NCBI GenBank assembly: GCA_039962225.1
Contig: JAMPKV010000002.1
Coordinates: forward strand, 62,001 to 126,000
DNA from: Microcoleus sp. AS-A8
GTDB lineage: Bacteria > Cyanobacteriota > Cyanobacteriia > Cyanobacteriales > Coleofasciculaceae
Direction of reading: 5' to 3'
DNA length: 64,000 bases
Shown: positions 18,166 through 27,995 of the stretch, piece after piece
Position numbering within the stretch: position 1 is the stretch's first letter
Layout of the letters: each line of letters begins with the position of its first letter
Notes under the pieces: model-generated
What the model was told of the DNA's origin: nothing
Databases searched by the model: none
Seen by the model: only the letters and a program-made list of their open reading frames with translations
Position numbers and translations under genes: made by a program

Positions 18166-20241
18166 GTGGCACGTACCATCCCGCTTGAGAGAGTACGCAA
18201 TATCGGGATTGCAGCCCACATTGATGCGGGCAAAACAACAACAACGGAACGAATCCTGTTTTATTCAGGAATGGTTCATAAAATCGGAGAAGTCCACGAA
18301 GGAACAGCCGTAACGGACTGGATGGAGCAAGAGCGGGAGCGGGGAATCACCATCACTGCCGCAGCCATCAGCACGAGCTGGAACGACCATCGGATTAATA
18401 TTATTGATACTCCGGGTCACGTTGACTTCACGATTGAAGTTGAGCGCTCCATGCGGGTATTAGACGGCGTGATTGCCGTGTTCTGCTCCGTGGGAGGTGT
18501 TCAACCTCAATCTGAGACAGTATGGCGGCAAGCAGACCGCTATAAAGTGCCCAGAATCGCGTTCATCAACAAGATGGACCGGACGGGGGCGAATTTCTTC
18601 AAGGTATACAATCAACTGCGCGATCGCTTACGAGCCAATGCTGTGGCGATCCAAATCCCCATTGGGAGTGAAACCGAACTGAGGGGAATTGTGGATTTGG
18701 TTCGGATGCGAGCCAAGATTTATGCCAATGACATCGGAACGGATATTCAAGATACAGAAATTCCCGATGATGTCAAAGAGCAGGCCGAAGAGTACCGCGC
18801 CAAGTTAATTGAATCGGTTGCGGAAACTGATGAAGCGCTGATTGAGAAGTATCTGGAAGGCGAAGAACTCACTGAAGAAGAAATTCGGAGTGCCCTTCGC
18901 AAAGGAACCGTTACCGGAGCGATCGTTCCTGTACTATGCGGCTCTGCTTTCAAGAACAAAGGTGTTCAACTCCTGCTAGATGCAGTCGTCGATTACTTGC
19001 CAGCTCCCGTTGATATTCCTCCCATTCAGGGAACCCTACCCGACGGAACGGTAGCGGAGAGAGCCCCTGATGATTCAGCCCCCTTGTCAGCTCTGGCTTT
19101 CAAGATTATGGCAGACCCATTTGGTCGTTTAACCTTCCTGCGGGTTTACTCTGGGATACTCAAAAAAGGTAGCTACATCCTTAATTCCACCAAAGACCAG
19201 AAGGAACGCATCTCCCGCTTGATCGTTCTCAAAGCGAACGATCGGATTGAAGTGGACGAGTTGCGAGCAGGCGACTTGGGAGCTGCGATTGGTTTGAAGA
19301 ATACCTTTACGGGTGACACGATCTGTAATGAAGATTCGCCAGTCATCTTGGAATCTCTCTTCATTCCAGAACCGGTAATCTCCGTAGCTGTCGAACCGAA
19401 AACCAAGCAAGATATGGAGAAGCTCTCCAAAGCTCTCCAATCTTTATCGGAAGAAGACCCGACGTTCCGTGTCCACGTAGACCCAGAAACCAACCAAACC
19501 GTAATTGCGGGGATGGGTGAGCTGCACCTGGAAATTCTGGTAGACCGGATGCTGCGAGAGTTCAAGGTAGAAGCGAATGTCGGTGCGCCGCAGGTGGCTT
19601 ACCGGGAAACAATTCGCAGAGCCATTAAGACTGAGGGTAAGTTTATTCGCCAAAGTGGCGGTAAAGGTCAGTACGGTCACGTCGTGATCGAATTGGAGCC
19701 AGGAGATCCGGGTACCGGTTTTGAATTTGTCTCCAAGATTGTAGGCGGTTCTATTCCGAGAGAGTACGTTTCACCCGCTGAGCAGGGGATGAAAGAAGCC
19801 TGTGAATCCGGAATTTTAGCTGGATATCCGGTCATTGACTTGAAAGCCACTCTAGTCGATGGGTCTTTCCACGAGGTAGACTCTTCGGAAATGGCCTTTA
19901 AGATTGCTGGTTCAATGGCGATTAAGGACGGCGTGCTGAAAGCTTCGCCGGTACTGTTAGAGCCTATGATGAAAGTAGAGGTTGAAGTTCCTGAAGACTT
20001 CCTTGGAGATGTCATGGGTGACCTCAACTCTCGCCGTGGTCAAATTGAAGGCATGGGTTCTGAGAGCGGTGTGGCTAAAGTCACTGCTAAAGTTCCATTA
20101 GCAGAAATGTTTGGCTATGCTACGGATATCCGCTCTAAGACCCAAGGTCGAGGTATCTTCTCGATGGAGTTTAGCCACTATGAGGAGGTGCCTCGCAACG
20201 TGGCTGAAGCCATCATCGCGAAGAGCAAAGGGAACGCATAA
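18166..20241 (+). CDS. fusA: Translation elongation factor G
   Basis: 691-residue ribosomal translocase GTPase. GTG start at 18166 with a strong ribosome site (GGAAGGAGG). All G motifs are intact: [15 protein letters not shown] (G1), RGITITAA (G2), DTPGHVDFT (G3), NKMDRTGA (G4) and GSAFKNKGV (G5). Domains II-V are complete, including the domain IV segment [13 protein letters not shown] and C-terminal [18 protein letters not shown]. tuf follows after 25 bases. Confidence 0.98.
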   Translation: MARTIPLERVRNIGIAAHIDAGKTTTTERILFYSGMVHKIGEVHEGTAVTDWMEQERERGITITAAAISTSWNDHRINIIDTPGHVDFTIEVERSMRVLDGVIAVFCSVGGVQPQSETVWRQADRYKVPRIAFINKMDRTGANFFKVYNQLRDRLRANAVAIQIPIGSETELRGIVDLVRMRAKIYANDIGTDIQDTEIPDDVKEQAEEYRAKLIESVAETDEALIEKYLEGEELTEEEIRSALRKGTVTGAIVPVLCGSAFKNKGVQLLLDAVVDYLPAPVDIPPIQGTLPDGTVAERAPDDSAPLSALAFKIMADPFGRLTFLRVYSGILKKGSYILNSTKDQKERISRLIVLKANDRIEVDELRAGDLGAAIGLKNTFTGDTICNEDSPVILESLFIPEPVISVAVEPKTKQDMEKLSKALQSLSEEDPTFRVHVDPETNQTVIAGMGELHLEILVDRMLREFKVEANVGAPQVAYRETIRRAIKTEGKFIRQSGGKGQYGHVVIELEPGDPGTGFEFVSKIVGGSIPREYVSPAEQGMKEACESGILAGYPVIDLKATLVDGSFHEVDSSEMAFKIAGSMAIKDGVLKASPVLLEPMMKVEVEVPEDFLGDVMGDLNSRRGQIEGMGSESGVAKVTAKVPLAEMFGYATDIRSKTQGRGIFSMEFSHYEEVPRNVAEAIIAKSKGNA

Positions 20242-20266
20242 ATAGGAGAAAAGGAACACGTAATTC

Positions 20267-21496
20267 ATGGCACGCGCAAAGTTTGAAAGGAATAAACCCC
20301 ACGTCAACATCGGTACAATCGGTCACGTAGACCACGGCAAAACGACGCTGACAGCGGCAATCACCATGACCTTGGCAGCGATGGGTCAAGCGCAAGCAAG
20401 AAAGTACGATGAGATTGATGCGGCACCGGAGGAAAAGGCGCGGGGGATTACGATCAACACCGCCCACGTAGAGTACGAAACCGAAAATCGGCACTATGCT
20501 CACGTCGATTGTCCGGGGCACGCTGACTATGTGAAAAACATGATCACAGGTGCTGCTCAAATGGATGGAGCAATCCTCGTGGTGTCAGCCGCTGATGGTC
20601 CGATGCCTCAAACACGGGAGCATATCCTGCTGGCTAAGCAGGTAGGTGTTCCTAGCCTGGTTGTCTTCTTGAACAAGCAAGACATGGTGGATGACGAAGA
20701 ACTACTGGAACTGGTAGAACTCGAAGTTCGCGAGCTCCTCAGTAGTTATGAATTTGATGGTGATAACATTCCCATCGTTGCGGGTTCGGCTTTGCAGGCT
20801 GTAGAAGTCATGACGGGTAACCCGAAAACCCAACGGGGAGAAAATGAGTGGGTTGATAAAATCTATTCGTTGATGGATGAGGTGGATTCTTACATTCCCA
20901 CACCAGAGCGGGATATTGATAAGCCTTTCCTGATGGCCGTAGAAGATGTCTTCACCATCACAGGTCGTGGAACCGTAGCCACGGGTCGGATTGAGCGGGG
21001 CAAGGTCAAAATCGGCGATAAAGTTGTGTTGGTGGGAATTAAAGATACTCGCGAGACAACCGTCACTGGTATTGAGATGTTCAAAAAGAGTCTCGATGAA
21101 GGGATGGCTGGTGATAACGCCGGAATTCTGCTCCGAGGGATTGAGAAAAAGGATATTGAACGGGGAATGGTCATCGCCAAGCCAGGTTCAATTACCCCTC
21201 ATACCCAGTTTGAGTCGGAGGTGTACGTCCTGAAGAAGGAAGAAGGTGGTCGTCACACTCCTTTCTTCCCTGGCTACCGCCCTCAGTTCTACGTCCGCAC
21301 AACGGATGTGACTGGTACCATTAGTGCCTTTACGGCTGACGACGGCACTACAGCCGAGATGGTGATGCCGGGAGACCGCATCAAGATGACAGTAGAACTG
21401 ATTAACCCCATCGCGATTGAACAAGGTATGCGCTTTGCTATTCGTGAAGGCGGTCGTACCATTGGTGCAGGTGTCGTTTCCAAAATCCTGAAGTAG
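20267..21496 (+). CDS. tuf: Translation elongation factor Tu
   Basis: 409-residue GTPase delivering aminoacyl-tRNA to the ribosome. [15 protein letters not shown] (G1), [13 protein letters not shown] (G2), [12 protein letters not shown] (G3) and [18 protein letters not shown] (G4) are all present. The length and the insert [11 protein letters not shown] in domain I are typical of cyanobacteria and plastids. Preceded by GGAG ribosome signals in the short fusA-tuf gap; two hairpins follow before rpsJ. Confidence 0.98.
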   Translation: MARAKFERNKPHVNIGTIGHVDHGKTTLTAAITMTLAAMGQAQARKYDEIDAAPEEKARGITINTAHVEYETENRHYAHVDCPGHADYVKNMITGAAQMDGAILVVSAADGPMPQTREHILLAKQVGVPSLVVFLNKQDMVDDEELLELVELEVRELLSSYEFDGDNIPIVAGSALQAVEVMTGNPKTQRGENEWVDKIYSLMDEVDSYIPTPERDIDKPFLMAVEDVFTITGRGTVATGRIERGKVKIGDKVVLVGIKDTRETTVTGIEMFKKSLDEGMAGDNAGILLRGIEKKDIERGMVIAKPGSITPHTQFESEVYVLKKEEGGRHTPFFPGYRPQFYVRTTDVTGTISAFTADDGTTAEMVMPGDRIKMTVELINPIAIEQGMRFAIREGGRTIGAGVVSKILK

Positions 21497-21522
21497 CCCA
21501 TAGTGCTACCTAAGGCTGAGCG

Positions 21523-21552
21523 GGAGCAGAAAGGCAAAAGCTTTTCTGCTCC
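21523..21552 (+). terminator. Hairpin after tuf
   Basis: GGAGCAGAAA (21523-21532) pairs with TTTCTGCTCC (21543-21552) around a ten-base loop, 27 bases after the tuf stop. No T-run follows, so it may stabilise the mRNA end rather than terminate. Confidence 0.5.
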
Positions 21553-21593
21553 TAATTACTCTGTTTTGAGCAATTCGGACGACTGAATTGAAG

Positions 21594-21621
21594 GTTGAAA
21601 GGTTAAAATCTTTCAACTTTT
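21594..21621 (+). terminator. Second hairpin after tuf, followed by T-run
   Basis: GTTGAAAG (21594-21601) pairs with CTTTCAAC (21610-21617), followed by TTTTAA. Its left arm belongs to the GGTTGAA heptamer seen at other gene ends here. It may partly separate rpsJ from the operon. Confidence 0.5.
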
Positions 21622-21677
21622 AAATCTTCTTTCCTATCCCTATTCACTAATCTATTCAGAACCTAGACAACTAAAAA

Positions 21678-21995
21678 ATGGCAACGATTCAGCAGCAAAA
21701 AATTCGGATTCGTCTTAAAGCCTTTGACCGGCGACTGCTTGACACCTCTTGCGAGAAGATTGTGGATACAGCTAACCGAACAAATGCCACAGCAATTGGG
21801 CCAATTCCCTTACCAACACGGCGTCGTATTTACTGTGTTTTGCGCTCTCCTCACGTTGATAAAGATTCACGGGAACACTTTGAAACACGCACTCACCGCC
21901 GCATTATTGATATTTATCAGCCTTCCTCAAAAACCATTGATGCTCTGATGAAACTGGATCTACCGGCTGGGGTTGATATTGAAGTCAAACTCTAG
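21678..21995 (+). CDS. rpsJ: 30S ribosomal protein S10
   Basis: 105 residues, start [17 protein letters not shown]. Shows [46 protein letters not shown] (read in pieces) and the C-terminal [12 protein letters not shown]. Component of the 30S head and, in other bacteria, of antitermination complexes. Last gene of the cyanobacterial str operon, 181 bases after tuf. Confidence 0.98.
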   Translation: MATIQQQKIRIRLKAFDRRLLDTSCEKIVDTANRTNATAIGPIPLPTRRRIYCVLRSPHVDKDSREHFETRTHRRIIDIYQPSSKTIDALMKLDLPAGVDIEVKL

Positions 21996-22000
21996 TCTGA

Positions 22001-22098
22001 GTCATTAGTCATTAGTTCTTAGTCTGGGAGGAAGGGGAGTCAGTTCACAGCAGTGAGTTGTTAGTTGACCAACGACTAAGGACTGATGACCAATGACC
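22001..22098. repeat. Imperfect inverted repeat made of heptamer units
   Basis: The left arm (22001-22024), rich in GTCATTA units, matches the reverse complement of the right arm (22074-22097) at 21 of 24 positions. The loop is about 50 bases. The units resemble the dispersed GTCATTA/GACCAAT heptamers common in cyanobacterial spacers. It lies between rpsJ and the Lon-domain gene. Confidence 0.6.
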
Positions 22099-22154
22099 AA
22101 TAACATCCGTTAAAGTAGGTAAAGAAGCGCAGTTACCCTTTTCACTAAGGCACA

Positions 22155-22796
22155 ATGGCATCCTCCTCATCAATTGCTGTTAGAGAACTCCCCTTGTTTC
22201 CACTGCCAGAAGTGGTTCTTTTTCCTGGGCGTCCTCTTCCTCTACACATCTTTGAATTTCGCTACCGAATCATGATGAACACGATTTTGGATAGCGATCG
22301 CCGATTTGGGGTGTTAATGTGGGACCCGGTTCAAGGCCAACCCGCCGCCGTTGGCTGTTGTGCTGAGATTATCCACTTTCAGCGTTTGCCCGATGATCGG
22401 ATGAAAATATTGACATTAGGGCAGCAGCGATTTCGCGTTTTGGAATACGTTCGTGAAAAGCCCTATCGTGTAGGGCTGGTGGAATGGATTGAGGATAAGC
22501 CACCCGAAAAAGACCTAAGAATCATGGCCAGAGATGTCGAGCAACTCTTGCGAGATGTGGTGCGGCTTTCTTCCAAGTTGACTGACCAGAGAATTGAGTT
22601 ACCCGACGATTTACCCGATCTACCGAGAGAATTATCTTACTGGGTGGCTAGCAATCTTTACGGCGTGGCATCAGAACAGCAAGCACTTTTAGAGATGCAG
22701 GATACAGTGAAGCGTTTAGAACGCGAGGCCGAAATTCTGACCTCAACTCGCAATCATTTGGCCGCCCGTACAGCTCTTAAAGATGCCCTGAAATAA
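22155..22796 (+). CDS. Lon N-terminal (substrate-binding) domain protein
   Basis: 213 residues with the PUA-like Lon substrate-binding domain only: RELPLFPLPEVVLFPGRPLPL and HIFEFRYRIM at the start, and a helical C-terminal part ending TSTRNHLAARTALKDALK. There is no ATPase or protease domain, so it is not a protease. Such stand-alone proteins are conserved in cyanobacteria and plant plastids, but the role is not established. Start ATG at 22155. A bidirectional terminator lies beyond its stop, facing pheA. Confidence 0.85.
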   Translation: MASSSSIAVRELPLFPLPEVVLFPGRPLPLHIFEFRYRIMMNTILDSDRRFGVLMWDPVQGQPAAVGCCAEIIHFQRLPDDRMKILTLGQQRFRVLEYVREKPYRVGLVEWIEDKPPEKDLRIMARDVEQLLRDVVRLSSKLTDQRIELPDDLPDLPRELSYWVASNLYGVASEQQALLEMQDTVKRLEREAEILTSTRNHLAARTALKDALK

Positions 22797-22849
22797 GGCA
22801 TAACATCTAAGTATAATAATCACCCATAACATAAAACTTCAAAAATTAT

Positions 22850-22886
22850 CAAAGAGGCGCGATGCATCACGTCTCTTTGCGCTTTT
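22850..22886. terminator. Bidirectional-looking terminator between convergent genes
   Basis: CAAAGAG (22850-22856) pairs with CTCTTTG (22873-22879), followed on the plus strand by GCGCTTTT. It sits between the Lon-domain gene and pheA, which converge. Confidence 0.6.
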
Positions 22887-22900
22887 ATCCTGAGTTACTA

Positions 22901-23764
22901 TTAATCCTGACACATGTCTGTAGGCTCAATCACTAAAACCCTATAGCTGCCAAAAATTTTGAGAATTTCTGTATGAGAGGCTAATTCAGAAAGAGCCACT
23001 TGCACAGCAGATTTAGAAGCATCGGCTTCGATATCAATAAAGAAAAGGTACTCACCCAGCGATCGCTTAGTCGGTCGAGACTCAATCCGGCTCATGTTAA
23101 TTCCTCGCATCGCCAGGACTTGAATCGACTCTACAAGCGCTCCAGGTCGATTAGCGGGCAAGCTAAACGCCAACGAAGTATGAGTGCCACCCAGTGAGGG
23201 CTGCTTCCCCAGAACCCAGAATCGAGTACAGTTATCGGGATAATCATTAATGGTAGATGCCAGGATCGGCAGATTGTAAAGCTGCGCTGCTCGTTGAGAT
23301 GTAATCACCCCCGCTGTATAGTCTTCGTCCAAATTTTGTAGCGCCTCTGTTGTCGAGTTCGTCGGAACTAACTGTGCCGAGGGTAGAAATGTTTCCAGCC
23401 ACTTCTGACACTGAGCCAAAGCTTGTGGATGGGAATAAACAGTTTTGATCGCCTCTAGAGATGAACCTCGTGACAGCAGAGCGTGCCTGATGGGTAACAC
23501 CAGCGCTTGTTGAATTTGCAGCGTATCCAATTGCCAGAGGGAATCTAGTGTAACCGCCACAGTGCCCTCAATTGAATTTTCCACCGGGACAACGCCTAGA
23601 TCGGCTTGTCCCTGTGCCACCCCTCGAACAGTTTGGGCGATGCTGGGATAAGGACATAGCAGCGCTTGATGAACGCTATTTTCGGCAAGAGTGTGAACGT
23701 AAGCTAGAGCAGCGGCTTCTGCGTAAGTACCAGGGGGTCCGAGATGGGCAATAGAGATTGACAT
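22901..23764 (-). CDS. pheA: Prephenate dehydratase
   Basis: 287 residues. Converts prephenate to phenylpyruvate in phenylalanine synthesis. The catalytic periplasmic-binding-protein-like domain begins AHLGPPGTYAEAAAL, has VPVENSIEGTV, and ends with the TRF motif (NCTRFWVLG). The C-terminal ACT regulatory domain has GALVESIQVLA and the ESRP motif (MSRIESRPTK) that binds phenylalanine for feedback inhibition. No chorismate mutase domain is fused, the usual cyanobacterial form. Start is ATG 23764. Confidence 0.95.
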   Translation of the reverse strand: MSISIAHLGPPGTYAEAAALAYVHTLAENSVHQALLCPYPSIAQTVRGVAQGQADLGVVPVENSIEGTVAVTLDSLWQLDTLQIQQALVLPIRHALLSRGSSLEAIKTVYSHPQALAQCQKWLETFLPSAQLVPTNSTTEALQNLDEDYTAGVITSQRAAQLYNLPILASTINDYPDNCTRFWVLGKQPSLGGTHTSLAFSLPANRPGALVESIQVLAMRGINMSRIESRPTKRSLGEYLFFIDIEADASKSAVQVALSELASHTEILKIFGSYRVLVIEPTDMCQD

Positions 23765-24028
23765 AAACTAAGAGCTTTCAAACTCAGTAAACACTTCTTT
23801 TTACTGGTCTGGGCAAGACGCTGTCAACATTCCATGCCAGGGAATCAGCTGGCAGAACCCTACATGCCTCCGACAGCTTTCCTCAGGAAGATGGCGTGTT
23901 CTTATATGAATATTTATGATTTAAAAATTCATAAACATCCATTGATGCATCATCGTTGAAACCGCGATACCATTTCAAAAAATAAAAAAATCCTTTCAAA
24001 GAGTTAAACTTTGTAAAATAAGATTAAT

Positions 24029-24056
24029 AAAGCCGCCTTAAAGCTGAAGGCTTTTT
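24029..24056 (+). terminator. Terminator-like hairpin just upstream of the DUF1997 gene start
   Basis: AAAGCC (24029-24034) pairs with GGCTTT (24049-24054), continuing into a T-run that ends four bases before the ATG at 24061. No ribosome site is visible between. This could be an attenuator, or the gene may be read only from a start inside the hairpin. Confidence 0.45.
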
Positions 24057-24060
24057 CCCT

Positions 24061-24642
24061 ATGAACACCCAGTTTGTTGCATCCCAATCCGTTGAAATCA
24101 CTGTACCGGAAGAACCCGTTCCTATTCAGCATTATTTACGTCAGCCCCAACGCCTAGTTCATGCGATCGCAGACCCAAATTTGATTAAGCCAATCAGTCA
24201 AGAGCGATATCAATTGCAACTACGCCCGTTAAATTTTCTGTCCTTAACATTTCAGCCGACTGTCACGCTGAAAGTATGGGCAGACGCTGATGGTACCGTT
24301 CATCTAAGCTCTGTAAGCTGCGAAATTCGAGGATTGGATTATATTAATCAACGATTTGCTCTCGAACTTAAGGGAAAACTCTATCCAGTTCAAAACAACG
24401 GAGTGACCCAACTTAAAGGCAAAGCGGATTTAAAAGTCAACGTTGATATACCCCTGCCCTTTTCCCTGACTCCTCGGCCCATTTTAGAAACCACTGGCAA
24501 TAGCTTGCTCAAAAGCGTTTTACTCAGGATTAAACAGAGATTAATGCATCAGTTATTGTTGGATTATCGACAATGGGCGAACCAAGACGCGCCAACCCTG
24601 ATTCATGCTCAGCCAACAGAAGCTTTCACCGCCAAGGGTTGA
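24061..24642 (+). CDS. DUF1997 family protein
   Basis: 193 residues, soluble, beta-rich, with the DUF1997 pattern HYLRQPQRLVHAIADPNLI, YQLQLRPLNFLSLTFQPTVTLKVW and LLKSVLLRIKQRLMHQLLLDY. The family is restricted to oxygenic phototrophs and some relatives, and its function is unknown; the fold is probably START-like. The start codon follows a terminator-like hairpin directly. The 3' end carries a GGTTGAA heptamer. Converges with rnhB. Confidence 0.8.
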   Translation: MNTQFVASQSVEITVPEEPVPIQHYLRQPQRLVHAIADPNLIKPISQERYQLQLRPLNFLSLTFQPTVTLKVWADADGTVHLSSVSCEIRGLDYINQRFALELKGKLYPVQNNGVTQLKGKADLKVNVDIPLPFSLTPRPILETTGNSLLKSVLLRIKQRLMHQLLLDYRQWANQDAPTLIHAQPTEAFTAKG

Positions 24643-24711
24643 AGGTTGGAAGTTAAAACATTGAGAATAGCGATTAACTGACTAAGCTGCCACTGACTCA
24701 CCTTCAACCTA

Positions 24712-25419
24712 CTATCCAACCCGGCAGGGACGAAAGGACATGCGGTGCAAGGGTGAAGGCCCGTATTGTTGCAATGCTAATCGATGTCGCAGTGTCCCAT
24801 AACCTTTATTGGTTACCAAATCATAATCTGGATACTTGACGGCTAAACGAATCACCAGTTCATCACGCCAGACCTTAGCCACAATACTAGCCGCGGCGAT
24901 TTCTAGCGATCGCTGATCGCCCTTCACCATCGGTTGTTGTGGCCAAGGCAAGTTGGGAAGACCCTGATTACCATCAATCAGACAAATATCGGGCTGTACT
25001 TTCAGCTTGAGAATCGCCCGTTTCATCGCTAGCAAGGAAGCTTGCAAGATATTAATCTGGTCGATTTCCTGCGACGTGGCATAGCCAATTCTCCAATCCA
25101 GGGCTAACCTTTGAACTTCCTTGGCCAGCTTTAAGCGTCGAAGAGGAGACAACTGTTTGCTGTCTTTAACACCAGCCAGAGCAAGCTGCGGCAGGACAGA
25201 GATCGGTAAAATCACCGCTGCCGCCACCACCGGGCCAAATAAAGCACCTCGCCCCACCTCATCTACACCAGCAACTAATCTTGGATGACCCGATAAATCA
25301 GGTAAGTCACAAAAATTGGATTGCCCCTGAGACTTCGGGGGCAGAACGAGTCCGGTGGTGTCTATCGGCATCCTTTCGGCTCCCTTTCCTCTCAAATCAA
25401 GCTTGCCCCTGTGAGGCAT
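24712..25419 (-). CDS. rnhB: Ribonuclease HII
   Basis: 235 residues. Cleaves RNA in RNA-DNA hybrids and removes misincorporated ribonucleotides. Active-site features: [23 protein letters not shown] with the DE pair, [20 protein letters not shown] with the third acidic residue, and [13 protein letters not shown] with the fourth. The N-terminal 40 residues are an extension; an internal Met (MPIDTTG) is a possible alternative start. It begins 9 bases after the rne stop, an operon known in other cyanobacteria. Confidence 0.93.
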   Translation of the reverse strand: MPHRGKLDLRGKGAERMPIDTTGLVLPPKSQGQSNFCDLPDLSGHPRLVAGVDEVGRGALFGPVVAAAVILPISVLPQLALAGVKDSKQLSPLRRLKLAKEVQRLALDWRIGYATSQEIDQINILQASLLAMKRAILKLKVQPDICLIDGNQGLPNLPWPQQPMVKGDQRSLEIAAASIVAKVWRDELVIRLAVKYPDYDLVTNKGYGTLRHRLALQQYGPSPLHRMSFRPCRVG

Positions 25420-25428
25420 GATGTTCGT

Positions 25429-27480
25429 TTAACTAGCCGTCGAATCCTCACCATCTGTAGCCGAAGAACGACGGCGACGGCGGCGGATCACAGGACGGTT
25501 GCTGTCTGATTCACCGATAGCGGTCGAGTCAGATGGCATTTCTAGTTCAGATGTATCAGCCGATGAAGTTACCAGCAATGGTTCTGATGTCTCTGCGTCC
25601 TCATCAACGGGAGCCACAGCAGAGGATCTAATCACAGGTGCTGAGTGTTGCGCGGCCTCTGGCGTTAGCGCAAAGCTGGATGGTGCAGAAGACGATTCAG
25701 CAACTTCCTCGTTTTCTTCTTCAGTTTGACCTGATTCTCCAGGAAGTACCACTGAAAGAATCACTGATTTAGGATTTCTGATCTCTCGGTTTAACCGCAC
25801 CAGTGGAGAAATTCCCATCAAAGCATAAACATCTTGCTCCTCTGGAGACATCTCGATGGCTACGACTTCGGGCGGGTCTATCTCTTTAGGGGTCTTGATC
25901 AGCTGGGGTTTTACAGTGCGCTCCCCTAGTTCTAACAGCTCACCTTCTGCCACCGGTTCTGACTTTCCGGAGAGGATAGGCGTTGGGCGAGAGATGACTT
26001 TCGTCGTCAGTGATTCCTCCTTCGCTACGGGTTCATCGAGACGACGACGGCGGCGACGGCGGTTATTCGGATTATTGGGTAGCCCGCGTTCTTGATAGCT
26101 AGGATGATGCACCAAGTCTACGTCCTCAGCGTCATCAACCGGAGAGAGATCGAGAGGCTCAGGAATTTCTGGTGTCCGAGGTTCCCGGAGTATAGCCGGA
26201 ACAGCCGGCTCAACAAATTCCTTGGCTGGGCGTTCCCGTTCCGCCTCACCGGGAAGCCGGACTGAATGCCCCAAACCCCCGCAGACAGAACAAGTTTGAC
26301 CAAATAACTCGTAAATATTTTGACCCTGACGCTTGCGGGTGAGTTCGACTAAGCCGAGTTCCGAAAGTTGGGCAATCTGGGGTCTAGCTTTGTCCGATCT
26401 CAAGGCTTTGTTGAAGTGTTCTAGTACCTGCAACTGGTCTCGCCTGGAGTCCATGTCAATAAAGTCAACGATAATTACGCCCGCTAGGTTACGCAGGCGC
26501 AATTGGCGGGCGATTTCTGTGGCAGCTTCACAGTTTGTCCAGAGTACGGTTTCTCGTGCCGTTGCCGATCGCGTGAAAGAACCAGAGTTAACATCAATCA
26601 CCGTCAGGGCTTCTGTCGGTTGGATGATAATGTAACCCCCTGAAGGCAAATCTACTCTGGGTTTGAGGGCTTCTCGAATCGCCGCATTCACCCGGAAGTA
26701 ATCGAGAATCGAAATGCGATCGCGGTGATGGTCAATTAAAACCCCTTCCGGTGATCGACCTCCACTCCAACTGAGCAAGTGCTGCTTGACCCGCTTGACT
26801 CCCGTATGGGAATCGACCACAATTCGATTCACATCCGCCGTATACATATCCCGCAGCACGCGCTGAATAAAATCATCATCGCGGTTGAGTAAGGCGGGTG
26901 CCCTCGTGGAATTCGCTTCCTGTTGGATGGATTCCCATTGTTTTTGTAGGGCTTCCAAATCCTCAATGATCGCTTCTTCCGCTCTCCCCTCGGCTTCGGT
27001 TCGCACCAGCAGCCCCATGCCAGCCGGTTTGATCAGCACGGCAAGCGCTCTCAGGCGGTTGCGTTCGTTATCGTTCTTAATCCGCCGGGACAAATTGACG
27101 CCCCGTCCATAAGGCATCAGCACCAAATAACGGCCTGGTAAGCTGATATTGCCAGTCAGCCGAGGGCCTTTATTGCCCGTCGGCTCTTTCATCACTTGAA
27201 CTAAGACTTTTTGTTGGGGAGTCAGCAGTTCGGTAATCGCCCCCGCACTGCGTTTCAGACGTAAAGGACCTAAATCGGTGACATGAATAAAGCCATTCCG
27301 GTCTGGGTCACCAATGTTTACAAAAGCCGCATCTATCCCCGGTAAGACATTTTCTACAACACCGAGGTAAATATCACTCACTTGGTGGTTGCCCGTTGCC
27401 ACCACAAGTTCTTGAATTTGATCTTCCCAAAAGACAGCAGCAAGACGGTGTTGCTCTGCAATAATAATTTGCTTTGGCAT
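25429..27480 (-). CDS. rne: Ribonuclease E/G (cyanobacterial RNase E)
   Basis: 683-residue endonuclease that starts mRNA decay and processes RNA precursors. The N-terminal catalytic half has the split S1 domain (YLGVVENVLPGIDAAFVNIG), the 5' sensor/RNase H region, the catalytic Asp in DVNSGSFT and IIVDFIDMD, and the zinc-link CSVCGG near residue 400. The C-terminal half is unstructured, acidic and proline-rich, with an Arg tract (RRRRRRRLDEP). It ends RRRRRRSSATDGED: the RRRRRRSSA nonapeptide is reported in cyanobacteria as the site that recruits polynucleotide phosphorylase. Start ATG 27480 with GAGGAA ribosome site. rnhB follows after 9 bases. Confidence 0.96.
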   Translation of the reverse strand: MPKQIIIAEQHRLAAVFWEDQIQELVVATGNHQVSDIYLGVVENVLPGIDAAFVNIGDPDRNGFIHVTDLGPLRLKRSAGAITELLTPQQKVLVQVMKEPTGNKGPRLTGNISLPGRYLVLMPYGRGVNLSRRIKNDNERNRLRALAVLIKPAGMGLLVRTEAEGRAEEAIIEDLEALQKQWESIQQEANSTRAPALLNRDDDFIQRVLRDMYTADVNRIVVDSHTGVKRVKQHLLSWSGGRSPEGVLIDHHRDRISILDYFRVNAAIREALKPRVDLPSGGYIIIQPTEALTVIDVNSGSFTRSATARETVLWTNCEAATEIARQLRLRNLAGVIIVDFIDMDSRRDQLQVLEHFNKALRSDKARPQIAQLSELGLVELTRKRQGQNIYELFGQTCSVCGGLGHSVRLPGEAERERPAKEFVEPAVPAILREPRTPEIPEPLDLSPVDDAEDVDLVHHPSYQERGLPNNPNNRRRRRRRLDEPVAKEESLTTKVISRPTPILSGKSEPVAEGELLELGERTVKPQLIKTPKEIDPPEVVAIEMSPEEQDVYALMGISPLVRLNREIRNPKSVILSVVLPGESGQTEEENEEVAESSSAPSSFALTPEAAQHSAPVIRSSAVAPVDEDAETSEPLLVTSSADTSELEMPSDSTAIGESDSNRPVIRRRRRRSSATDGEDSTAS

Positions 27481-27995
27481 TCAATTTCCTCAAAAATTGG
27501 CAGGAAGCTTAGGTACTGAGGCTTTCTATCCCTCTTGCTTCGGCTACCCAAGATAACTGTGTCAATAACTGTGTATGCGAAATCTCTAGCTTCATCTAGA
27601 AAAAATAGAGCTTTTGAACCCAAGAGTGACTGAATATAACTCGACACTCCTGTTGGTCAACTTTTCCTAATCGAGTGATTATCCAATAACCTACCCTTCC
27701 ACAAAGGGTAAACATTGGAATTTTAAAGGCGTGAGCAGAAAAACTGGAAGAGCGAACAAGTTGCGTTCAGAATCTACTGGTAGTTTACAGGGGTGAATCC
27801 CTCTGGAACTTTGATCAGCAACTCTTCGTGATCAGCAACTGTTCCTATGATGGTGTATTATACCGCGCTGTTCCTCAGATGCCACTTTATTTGAGTTAGT
27901 AGCTGCGCTCTCGATATATTCGCGCCCTTCCTAATATTGCCGCTCTTCGCCCCACGCTGGCTACACTTGGCTTGACCCTTAACCAATACTTTACT
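27481..27995 (-). other. Leader and promoter region of rne
   Basis: 515 bases without a gene between the cysteine desulfurase stop and the rne start, both genes on the minus strand. A perfect TATAAT (see separate entry) would give a leader of about 370 bases. Two 12-base direct repeats TGATCAGCAACT (27812-27823 and 27829-27840, plus strand) lie at the beginning of that leader. Long leaders are used in RNase E autoregulation in other bacteria. A 90-codon frame overlapping the rne start (27378-27647) is a shadow. Confidence 0.5.
27857..27862 (-). promoter_or_regulatory. Putative -10 box (TATAAT) of rne
   Basis: Perfect TATAAT on the minus strand within GCGCGGTATAATACAC. No good -35 hexamer is found 17 bases upstream (GTGGCA at best). 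Transcription would begin near 27850. Confidence 0.45.
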
